Below are positions 21,701 through 27,680 of a stretch of DNA of 27,680 bases, piece by piece (within the stretch, counting starts at the first letter, position 1; the number at the start of each line of letters is the position of its first letter). Location of the stretch: the IMG/VR virus record IMGVR_UViG_3300042868_001264, positions 1-27,680 of that record, one strand, 5' to 3'. The translations under genes were made by a program, and so were the position numbers. The notes beneath the pieces were generated by a model, which saw only the letters and a program-made list of their open reading frames with translations, did no database searches and was not told the DNA's origin. This DNA is from a virus.

Positions 21701-24181
21701 AATTAAATTAGTAACATCGTTTGCTGTGTAACCAGCACTGTTTAACACAGCCGCGTCAGTTCCATTTACTAAACCTGTATTTGCTATAGCTTCTGTAGCT
21801 AATACTGCTGCTGACTGAGTAGGTTGTGTAGGTTGTGTAGGCTGAATAGGTTTTGCAGGTACTACAGTAGTTTGAGTTTTGTATGTAGCAGTAGGATCAG
21901 TACTATTGTTAATTGCGTTAATGTCTAGTTTGCCTAAATTCTTGGCGACATTATCTAAACCAACACCATTATATAATGTGTTGATTTTCTCAATAGACAT
22001 TCCAGCGTCAAGTAACTTTTGTACGCTTGCGCCCTGATTCAATACATTTAACTGAGTTCCAGTGACTCCATTATTCAATAATCGTTGTGCTGTTTCTATT
22101 GTAGTTGAGCCAAGACTTACCATTGAACTGGCTTTACCAATATCATTAGCACTTACACCATTTATTAACAAATCGTTAATTGTGGCTTCTGGGAACTTAG
22201 TAGTTGATAGACTAGTTAATGTACTTGATGTAACACCAGTACTTGCTAGTTCAACTAAGTCAGGAGCTGTATAGCCTGCATTGATTAGGTTCTTAACATC
22301 GTTTGCAGTATATCCACTGTCTGCAAGTACAGCCGCATCACTGCCACTTACCAAACCTGTGTTTAATATAGCTTGTTCGCTAGTTACAGGCGTAGGCGCA
22401 ACTGGTTGTGTTGGTTGTGTAGTTGTAGTTGTTGTAGCTAATGAACTGTTTAACCATGTACCATAATTACCGCTAGTAATCTTACTGTTTAGTGTGTTAC
22501 TGTCAAACTTACCACTGTCTAACGCTGTGTTAACTTTAGCAACATCATAACCACTGGACAACAGTTTACTGGCGTTGTCTACTGTTACGCCCTTATTCAA
22601 TAAGTTATTGTATGCATCTGCTGATCCAGCTTTACCTAAGCCTAAGCCATTAATAGTTTGACCAGCGACACCTTTTTGCAATAGACTTGTAGCTGTATCA
22701 ACACTAACACCGTTCTTAATTGCGGTGTTTGCAAGAGAAAGGTCGTTTACAGTTCTGCCACCAGTTAACAAATCATTAATAGTAGCTTCTGGGAACTTAG
22801 TACCAGCTAAGTTTGTTAAGTCAGTAACTTTAACACCAGCACCAACCATATCACTAATGTCTGATCCAGTATAACCTAACTTAGTTAAATCTTGAACTTG
22901 TTGTTGGGTAACGCCTTGTTGTGAAAGTACGTTTGCTTCATCAATTGTAATTGCGCCACTGTTAACTAAGTCTTTGTACGGTATTGCTTTAAAACTAGCT
23001 GTTTGTTCACTATCCATAGCAACACCAAAGTCTCTGTTGATCGTGTCAGCACCAGGCTTATACACAACACCAGTTTTGGTAAAGTTAGTAACTGCTGAAA
23101 CAGTGTCAGCTATTGATGTAGCTGTTCTGCCGGCTGCTGCCGCGTTCGCTACTGTGTTAGCAACAGTACTATCAACGCCACTAGCCAATAAGTTATCTTT
23201 AATTTGCGCGGCAGATAAACCTTGCTGTCTTAATCTTATCGCATCTTCAGCAACAAAGTTTGCGTCTTCAAATCGTTGCATTAATTCTGGGTTGTTGCCC
23301 GCTACAGTAGCCTGTTCTAATGCATTACCATTGTATACACCTGTTGGAGAACCGGCTCCAATGTTTGCTGCCAAAGTACTTGTTTCTGTACCTTTATAAA
23401 CACTAGACGCGGCATAGCTAGCAGTTGAACTATCTACTCCTTGTCCTTGCAATGCAGTAACAATTTGTTGTTGCGACAAGCCATTAGCCTTAAGGTTGGC
23501 AGCTTCGGCTGCTACAACTGTTGCGTCTAACGCACCTTTTTGAGTTATAGTTTTTGATACTTGACCGCTAGCCATCATGTTATTCATTTTAGCATATGCG
23601 TCACGAGCAACGTTGCCTAAGTATGCACTGGCAGCACCTGTCGCCGCAGCCGCCAACATCTCTTTAACTGAGCCGCCGCGCAATGCAGTATAGCCTGCGC
23701 CAAATGCCGCAGATCCAACCATTGTTTGTGTCAATGCACTAGCGCCAGCTGGAGCTAATGCTTTACCAATGATAGGAGTTAAGTATGTGCTTGCTCCTGC
23801 TAATGCGGCGCTTGTCAATACTTGTTTTAAATCTCCGCCACTAGCTAATGTTACGCCCGCACTTAATGCGGCTGCGCCCACAATACTCGCTGTCGCTGCA
23901 CTTGCTCCTAACCATGTTCCAATTGCAGGGATCAATGTAGGAACAAAGATTGCAATTGCTGGAATGATAATGGGTGCAATTGCTTTTACAATCTTTTTAA
24001 AGCCTTTCCATAAGTCGCTAAAGAAGTTACCAAACTCTGGTAAACCAGTGTCTGGGTTGATCGTTCCACTACCGCCACGATCTTTCAGTAGCTGTGCTTC
24101 TTCAGGTGTAATGTGCGCAAGGATTGTGTCATCGCCGCGGCCATGTTGTTGTAATTGTTGTGCCAAAGCTATAACTGACAT
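18788..24181 (-). CDS. Giant modular virion protein, 1797 residues, putative ejection or tail protein
   Basis: The first 50 residues are soluble (MSVIALAQQLQQHGRGDDTI). Residues 53-92 form a basic then hydrophobic segment (FFSDLWKGFKKIVKAIAPII and onward) that could enter membranes, followed by Ala/Gly-rich hydrophobic sequence to about 200. Short helical repeats follow, then three homologous modules of about 200 residues (about 403-580, 609-765 and 803-972). These share an FPEAxINDLL core and repeated 'GV-x-x-x-x-A-x-x-LL' helices, and Gln/Pro/Thr linkers separate them. Residues 1118-1570 are Gly/Thr/Pro repeats including seven VVTPP copies. A 200-residue Pro/Tyr-rich end contains NVQSKYYWGRHAYQPGPSFN. 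The gene lies three bases after its neighbour. Ejection into or across the host envelope is inferred; a fibre-like role for the repeats is possible. Confidence 0.72.
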   Translation of the reverse strand: MSVIALAQQLQQHGRGDDTILAHITPEEAQLLKDRGGSGTINPDTGLPEFGNFFSDLWKGFKKIVKAIAPIIIPAIAIFVPTLIPAIGTWLGASAATASIVGAAALSAGVTLASGGDLKQVLTSAALAGASTYLTPIIGKALAPAGASALTQTMVGSAAFGAGYTALRGGSVKEMLAAAATGAASAYLGNVARDAYAKMNNMMASGQVSKTITQKGALDATVVAAEAANLKANGLSQQQIVTALQGQGVDSSTASYAASSVYKGTETSTLAANIGAGSPTGVYNGNALEQATVAGNNPELMQRFEDANFVAEDAIRLRQQGLSAAQIKDNLLASGVDSTVANTVANAAAAGRTATSIADTVSAVTNFTKTGVVYKPGADTINRDFGVAMDSEQTASFKAIPYKDLVNSGAITIDEANVLSQQGVTQQQVQDLTKLGYTGSDISDMVGAGVKVTDLTNLAGTKFPEATINDLLTGGRTVNDLSLANTAIKNGVSVDTATSLLQKGVAGQTINGLGLGKAGSADAYNNLLNKGVTVDNASKLLSSGYDVAKVNTALDSGKFDSNTLNSKITSGNYGTWLNSSLATTTTTTQPTQPVAPTPVTSEQAILNTGLVSGSDAAVLADSGYTANDVKNLINAGYTAPDLVELASTGVTSSTLTSLSTTKFPEATINDLLINGVSANDIGKASSMVSLGSTTIETAQRLLNNGVTGTQLNVLNQGASVQKLLDAGMSIEKINTLYNGVGLDNVAKNLGKLDINAINNSTDPTATYKTQTTVVPAKPIQPTQPTQPTQSAAVLATEAIANTGLVNGTDAAVLNSAGYTANDVTNLINSGYSASDLVELASTGVPASTLTSLATTQFPEAQINDLLTTGISANQIAQASNYVNAGKVTIDTASKLMSAGVNSYDMPTIVNSGKADQFAQLLDNGVNRSTAQYLLDKKIDLTKINNTLASGGMTGEQLNTSFTNGTYNKVIQQAVNYVKPVEPTTPETPTTPTQPVAPANPNLVDVGNGNYLDTTTGNIVDSNGTVVSQMPQPGAPTDVAGPATGQADRSAPGVAVGGSNLSLDTDQYGYRIPAGTTYNNGLTYQGNGRWTMPDGSTRIVGANVWDDPSNAAFDPNKSYVTKYGTFGAEGEAVSPGQGNVSGEGTSPAPGTGTGAGTGTGPDTVIGTGTTPGTGTGTTGTGTGTTDVTYTPGTGAGDGTYTNPTDAGTVTITPGATQPVTPTQPAAPSDVIPFIPTPIIAGPGRTPVTPIIPSDTTPPKSTDLSLPVITPPVTTPPVTPIIPGGTTGGTTTGATGGTTTGGTTTGATGGTTTGATGGTTTGATGGTTSPTKEEPVTPPVIKDWMVDTINGVQYPVDSNYERVGPDITYTGTPGVGSPITTPTTPATPVDTTGGAPIAPVTPTVPAVTPGTGTGTTPGTGTVVGPTAPTLTPGTGTIPTETVTPGTGTVVGPTAPTLTPGTGTVVGPTAPTLTPGTGTGTTPGTGTTPGTGTTPGTGTVVGPTPGTGTTPGTGTVVGPTPGTGVVPGPVTPPVVTPPVVTPPVVTPPVVTPPVVTPPVVTPPVVTPPVTEPPVEEPPVDEEEPEIPPYIPIPPTPTEPPGAPFFRPPVLPSITPQPLAKGGLNPGYITDVPDFYNTTNNVQSKYYWGRHAYQPGPSFNPALYNTAPDAPAQPFGIQNIATNMMNYDQLLGLAQGQQPQPVATTQPASPVNPAYNQFSGPGPYTQPIVPQLVGTVPYKPMLSYEEYARSLTDPNYVPNAPVSPVAPAAPTTQPRNTVPYQPFMTYQQYQDLLTKANGTTR
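19491..19612. repeat. Tandem 15-base repeat encoding VVTPP
   Basis: About seven to eight copies of a 15-base unit like ACTGGTGGAGTTACA on the plus strand encode VVTPP repeats on the minus strand, near residues 1523-1564 of the giant protein. Units differ mainly at third codon positions, so the peptide is conserved more than the DNA. Confidence 0.9.
19614..19975. repeat. Imperfect repeats encoding PGTG / VVGPT
   Basis: Plus-strand units such as CCAGTTCCAGGTGTT and GGTCCTACTACTGTT recur in mixed order over about 360 bases. On the minus strand they encode TPGTGT, VVGPT and APTLTPGTG blocks of the giant protein. The irregular arrangement suggests slippage or recombination. Confidence 0.88.
20205..20340. 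repeat. Repeats encoding GGTTTGAT
   Basis: A 24-base unit (plus strand CCTGTAGCACCTGTAGTAGT plus TCCA) recurs about five times, with one or two shortened units. It encodes GGTTTGAT-type Gly/Thr repeats around residues 1281-1326 of the giant protein. Confidence 0.85.
21265..22975. repeat. Three homologous ~200-residue modules in the giant gene
   Basis: Core segments at about 22760-22815, 22165-22225 and 21590-21650 share near-identical wording (plus strand CTTCTGGGAA and ACTAGTTAATGTACTTG in copies 2 and 3) and encode FPEATINDLL or FPEAQINDLL. Copies 2 and 3 also share YTANDVxNLIN and DLVELASTGV. They imply duplication within the gene, with copy 1 most diverged. Confidence 0.8.
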
Positions 24182-24183
24182 TC

Positions 24184-24636
24184 TTATAATCCTTCTAGTT
24201 GAGTAGGAGCAACTGGGCCACTGACTTGTTGTGTTGGTTCTGTAGATTCAGTGACTGAACCTTTTGGTAGTATTTCATCCATCTTGTCTGGTAATGTTTC
24301 TGCAACTTTACCAATAACAACCATACTAGCTAACATCTGCACATCAGCTTTTGCTAGTGACTCTCGTGTCTCTAGTTTCTCTTTAACCATAAAGTCAACA
24401 AACTTACTATACTTCTTTTTGTCATTGATTGCAGCTTCTGCCAAGTTACCAATCTTAACAAACATCTTTGGAGGTATGCCAGATTGCTGTATCATTTCAG
24501 TAATTTTTGTTGTTGCCTCGTCTTTAGTTACAGGATTCTGAACCATGTTCTTTTGCTTGTTCATAGCCTGTTTGTTTTGATTTGCATATTGCTTGCCCAA
24601 CGGAGGCATTTTGAAAGTTACTTTATTTTTGCTCAT
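24184..24636 (-). CDS. Small basic helical protein, unknown function
   Basis: The 150-residue product has a basic, Lys/Asn/Gln-rich N-terminus (MSKNKVTFKMPPLGKQYANQ). A helical middle (IPPKMFVKIGNLAEAAINDK and YSKFVDFMVKEKLETRESLA) follows, then a Pro/Thr/Gln tail ending VAPTQLEGL. The helical part, DVQMLASMVVIGKVAETLPD, looks like a compact bundle. No domain is recognised. It lies between a virion protein gene and the giant modular gene with gaps of 2 to 7 bases. No Shine-Dalgarno is seen; TAAATA precedes the ATG by four bases. A chaperone or minor virion role is possible. Confidence 0.72.
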   Translation of the reverse strand: MSKNKVTFKMPPLGKQYANQNKQAMNKQKNMVQNPVTKDEATTKITEMIQQSGIPPKMFVKIGNLAEAAINDKKKYSKFVDFMVKEKLETRESLAKADVQMLASMVVIGKVAETLPDKMDEILPKGSVTESTEPTQQVSGPVAPTQLEGL

Positions 24637-24643
24637 AGTATAT

Positions 24644-25870
24644 TTATTGTTTAATAACTTGTGCTGTAAAGCTACGCAAGCCTAATGTGAACACGCCAGG
24701 AGTAGCATCGCCCGGATATGATTGAGGATCAATACTTAGTATTGTCAATGTTAAATCATTCGCAGGTGTTGCACCGCCTATGTCCGCGCCACTAATCAAT
24801 AATGTATCTCCTACACTATAATCACTACCGCTACTGTTAATAAAGTTTATTGTTGTGTTTGCTTCAGTGTAGGCACCGCTTGGACCTTCTAATAACTGTA
24901 CGTCAATGTCGGCACCACTACCAATGCCCGTTAATGTGGTTGGGATCACATTAAAGTAATCTGTTGTAACTACTTGGGTAGCACTTGTGCCACTGTATGA
25001 GTAATTGTCTGTTTGGCCATATTCTTGTTCTAACAATCCACCTAACAATGGATCAAATGTAGAAAACTCTATATCTAAAATGTACCAATAGAAACCAAAG
25101 CTAGGCTGATCCAATACAGTTGTAAAGATGTATTCATTGTTGCCACTACTACCAGATGTTGATTCACTATAATGCGTAACTTGTTGACTGACTAACGGGT
25201 CAGTATCTAAGTCAAACAAGAATTCGTTGTCGCCAGCTGTAGTTGATGGAAAACCTATATAACGATTTATTTTAACTTTGATATCCCATTCGCTTGCTGT
25301 GGTTAAATCGTATGTAAAGTCTAAGTTTATCTGTGCGGTAATAAACACTTTATCATCAGGTCCATATACCGTTACACGACCATTACAATCTGTTGAGTTG
25401 TCAGTGTTGCTTAAATCTTTTTCAACCGTACCTCCGCTAACGTAAGCTGGCCAGGTTAAATCGCCAAAGCGATACTGAATAACTAAGCCAGTACTACTAA
25501 CTTCTAACACCGATCGGCTATAGTTATCATCAAAAAAGCTTGGTGTTACGCTATCTATAATAACTGAATCACCTTGAGCAAACGGTACTGGAGATTGGGC
25601 TGACGCATATGTAACATCAAGAATAGTACCTGGATTGTTTGGCACTGTTATGTTTGATATTGCTATAGGCGCAACATACAGTGTAGGGGGTGGCGTAGTT
25701 GTAATGGGAACAGTGAATGGCTCTCTAAATGTTCCTGTTAGATACGCTTTGTTAAAGTCACCAAAGCCTTGAAAGTTCTGTCCTAAGCCTGACGGACCCG
25801 ATAGCAAATAGTTGATTGCATCAACAATGCCTTCTTCATCACTGGTTTCTACTGGATACTTTGCTGTCAT
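24644..25870 (-). CDS. Beta-rich virion protein next to nozzle gene
   Basis: The 408-residue product begins MTAKYPVETSDEEGIVDAIN, then LLSGPSGLGQNFQGFGDFNK, a style seen in aquatic phage structural proteins. Residues 70-150 form a beta module that resembles one in the adjacent nozzle-like protein. The rest is acidic, Ser/Thr/Tyr/Asp-rich and beta-like (FITAQINLDFTYDLTTASEW and FGFYWYILDIEFSTFDPLLG). No enzymatic motif is seen. Its ATG overlaps the preceding stop by one base (TAATG). It probably belongs to the tail or its appendages; the exact place cannot be told. Confidence 0.7.
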   Translation of the reverse strand: MTAKYPVETSDEEGIVDAINYLLSGPSGLGQNFQGFGDFNKAYLTGTFREPFTVPITTTPPPTLYVAPIAISNITVPNNPGTILDVTYASAQSPVPFAQGDSVIIDSVTPSFFDDNYSRSVLEVSSTGLVIQYRFGDLTWPAYVSGGTVEKDLSNTDNSTDCNGRVTVYGPDDKVFITAQINLDFTYDLTTASEWDIKVKINRYIGFPSTTAGDNEFLFDLDTDPLVSQQVTHYSESTSGSSGNNEYIFTTVLDQPSFGFYWYILDIEFSTFDPLLGGLLEQEYGQTDNYSYSGTSATQVVTTDYFNVIPTTLTGIGSGADIDVQLLEGPSGAYTEANTTINFINSSGSDYSVGDTLLISGADIGGATPANDLTLTILSIDPQSYPGDATPGVFTLGLRSFTAQVIKQ

Positions 25871-27680
25871 TATCTGTCATCCTCAACTTGTGTTATTTGC
25901 CAAGTCGTTGCACTGCACATCCAAACACTGTTGTTGCTAGTGTTGCTCAACTCCAAAGTGTTTACCCTAAATGCATTCTGATTAATCTGTGCCCAGGGAT
26001 TGGCGCCGGCTGCCCCATCAGCATCTACTGGAATTGTTACAGGAGTTACTACCGTGGGCGCACTTCCTACTGAGTTAGCACCCTCAATTGTAACTGTGAT
26101 GTTACCTTTGTTCGTACTTGTAGCAGGATCTATTGGGCGTTCGTCATCACTAGTAAAAGGCTCTGCACCGAGGTTAACTACTTCAGGTAATATTCTGTGC
26201 ACCATAAGTTTACCACTGTAGTCTTTGAGCAACTTGATGTTGTCTCTACGGAATACGCTTGCTATGGGTGTGTCATTGATAAAGCTAAAGCCTTGATCTT
26301 TCATTACTAGGCTAGATTCTGCTACGCCACGAGCATAGACCACTGTGCGTGATCCATCGTTTGTAATCCAATCGGGATCATCATATGTCCAGATAGGGCT
26401 TTCGCAACTAAATGTAGCATCACTAATATCTCTTGGGCTGTTCCAGCAATCAATGTCGTAACGATAACTTATCATTTTGTTTGGTACGCCGTCTGTTGCG
26501 TCAAGGTCTGGATAATATATCTCAACCTGACTACGCTGTGTATTAGTTTCCATAAACACACGGTCGTAGTACTGAGGATCTAAGTTATCATAGAACCAAT
26601 TCTTTACACGCTGATTGCCTAGGCCTTTAAAGTCTTGCCCATCAAAGACCCATATGTCTCTAGCGTCAACACCATATACTAATTTGTCAGTGTTAGCCCA
26701 ACAGTTGCTTGACAATAAGCCGCGACCCTGGTTGAACTGACGCACGCCTAAGATTGGCGCACTTGTTGTACTGTAGTTGATAGGACTGAACACAACAGTG
26801 TCCCAATAACTACATAAGAAGAACTGACCATTACAAGGAAACGCATCTAATGCAGGGCCGCGCAATGGTACTTCAAGCTGGTTAGCTACGTTTGTTACTG
26901 TAGGTGTCCATGTTGTTGGGGCATCGTTTAAGCCAAAGCTTTGACTCCATTGTACAGTAACAGGATATATCTCTGTTGTTGTGTCAATGTTTGTTGCGGT
27001 AAGATTGCCCGCAACCAAAATGCTACCAACGTTGGGGGTATTGTACATACGCATAAACTTAGCAAACACACCGCTCCAGTTAGGATTGTAGTTCCAAGTG
27101 TAAAGAGGGGCTATGTCGCCAGATACAAATGGCTGAACAATATCACAAGCAATCTCTACTGTTGTGTCTGTGCTTGCTATTACAGTGTATGTACCATCAT
27201 AGTATCGTGGGTTAACGTCTTGTAATAGTATTTTACTGCTTGTGCCAAACGGTATGTTAGGACTGTCAGGGTTATCAAACGTTATTACACGATTAAGAGG
27301 GTTGGTTGCAACTGTGATGCTTAGTATCTCTAATGGGCTTATGTTGCTGTACGATACCATAATAGCGCCAGCAACATCAGGCCAGAAGAACGGAGGATTT
27401 TGTTCATCGTTTAAGAACAATACATTACCGTTCCAAGCCTCTGTAATGTTAGTTGCTTGATTGTAACCTTCGCTGTCAAAATTGCTATCATTGGGAGTAA
27501 TGTCGTCCCATACTTGCGTACTAGGATTATATGCTAATATTTGTCCAGGATACGTAACTGGGTCAACTGAATCTGCTTGTGTTGCCACAACAAACCAAAA
27601 GTAGCCATCGTTGCGAAAGCCTCCAGTAATGAATGTGGGTGCGCCACTGCCATTGGGCAATGCATCAAGAATTTCTTGAT
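25870..27680 (-). CDS. Nozzle / tail-stabilisation-like protein, N-terminus cut by window edge
   Basis: The frame is open through base 27680 (upstream codons read QEILDALPNGSG), so the start is outside the window and at least 602 residues are visible. A TTG at 27660 could be mistaken for the start. Repeated aromatic beta segments occur (GYFWFVVATQ, then TWNYNPNWSGVFAKFMRMYN and WDTVVFSPINY). The segment YGVDARDIWVFDGQDFKGLG, then QRVKNWFYDNLDPQYYDRVF and SQVEIYYPDLDATDGVPN, resembles the beta-propeller proteins of short tails (T7 gp12 nozzle, P22 gp10 stabilisation type). Residues about 112-186, counted from the TTG, carry the beta module shared with the downstream protein. It should form the tail tip around the DNA channel. 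Confidence 0.7.
   Translation of the reverse strand, partial: QEILDALPNGSGAPTFITGGFRNDGYFWFVVATQADSVDPVTYPGQILAYNPSTQVWDDITPNDSNFDSEGYNQATNITEAWNGNVLFLNDEQNPPFFWPDVAGAIMVSYSNISPLEILSITVATNPLNRVITFDNPDSPNIPFGTSSKILLQDVNPRYYDGTYTVIASTDTTVEIACDIVQPFVSGDIAPLYTWNYNPNWSGVFAKFMRMYNTPNVGSILVAGNLTATNIDTTTEIYPVTVQWSQSFGLNDAPTTWTPTVTNVANQLEVPLRGPALDAFPCNGQFFLCSYWDTVVFSPINYSTTSAPILGVRQFNQGRGLLSSNCWANTDKLVYGVDARDIWVFDGQDFKGLGNQRVKNWFYDNLDPQYYDRVFMETNTQRSQVEIYYPDLDATDGVPNKMISYRYDIDCWNSPRDISDATFSCESPIWTYDDPDWITNDGSRTVVYARGVAESSLVMKDQGFSFINDTPIASVFRRDNIKLLKDYSGKLMVHRILPEVVNLGAEPFTSDDERPIDPATSTNKGNITVTIEGANSVGSAPTVVTPVTIPVDADGAAGANPWAQINQNAFRVNTLELSNTSNNSVWMCSATTWQITQVEDDR

Noticed and set aside
27641-27660. 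TTG at 27660 as the start of the nozzle-like gene
   Set aside because: The frame is open upstream to the window edge (QEILDA precedes), and the alternative TTG has no clear Shine-Dalgarno, so the gene is treated as cut by the edge.
1-27680. Integrase, attachment site or lysogeny genes
   Set aside because: No recombinase, repressor or direct repeat of att type is visible in this window; lifestyle cannot be decided from it.

Overview
This window is the structural and packaging (late) module of a tailed, short-tailed (podovirus-type) bacteriophage, probably from an uncultured aquatic phage. The evidence is a terminase small and large subunit, a portal, a scaffold, a major capsid protein of the SU10/DUF5309 type, an adaptor, a nozzle-like protein, tail-fibre-like sequence, and a run of very large Gln/Ala/Pro-rich proteins of the internal (ejection) kind. 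No tail tube, sheath, baseplate, replication, lysis or host genes are visible. The host cannot be named from this window. The DNA is AT-rich. Genes are packed with 1- to 4-base stop/start overlaps (TAATG, ATGA), as is usual in phage late operons.

All genes but one lie on the minus strand, so transcription runs from high to low coordinates. From the right edge come a nozzle/stabilisation-like protein cut by the window edge (25870-27680), a beta-rich virion protein (24644-25870), a small protein (24184-24636), a 1797-residue modular protein (18788-24181), and three further ejection-type proteins (18032-18742, 15955-18021, 14120-15955). The last of these is translationally coupled to a Dps/ferritin-like protein (13692-14123). 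A lone plus-strand GNAT-like gene (13123-13611) follows.

Leftward come the terminase small subunit (12716-13075), a cluster of small, mostly Lys/Arg/Gly-rich proteins (11242-12714) including two genes of 49 and 51 codons, two unknown genes (10103-11193), the terminase large subunit (8491-10101), a small Cys/His protein, the portal (5934-8219), a conserved unknown, the scaffold (4384-5544) and the major capsid protein (3177-4349). A strong rho-independent terminator with a UUCG loop follows the capsid gene. After it come an unknown neck-region gene, the adaptor (1286-2500) and a tail-fibre-like protein cut by the left edge (1-1274).

The short gaps between genes repeatedly contain TATAAATA or CTAAATA on the coding strand. 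This resembles T4-type late promoters and suggests that a phage-specific sigma factor drives the module. The least ordinary items are the Dps-like gene inside the virion operon, the 1797-residue protein with three homologous modules of about 200 residues followed by long Pro/Thr/Gly repeats, a beta module shared by two adjacent tail proteins, and the basic micro-protein cluster between the two terminase genes.
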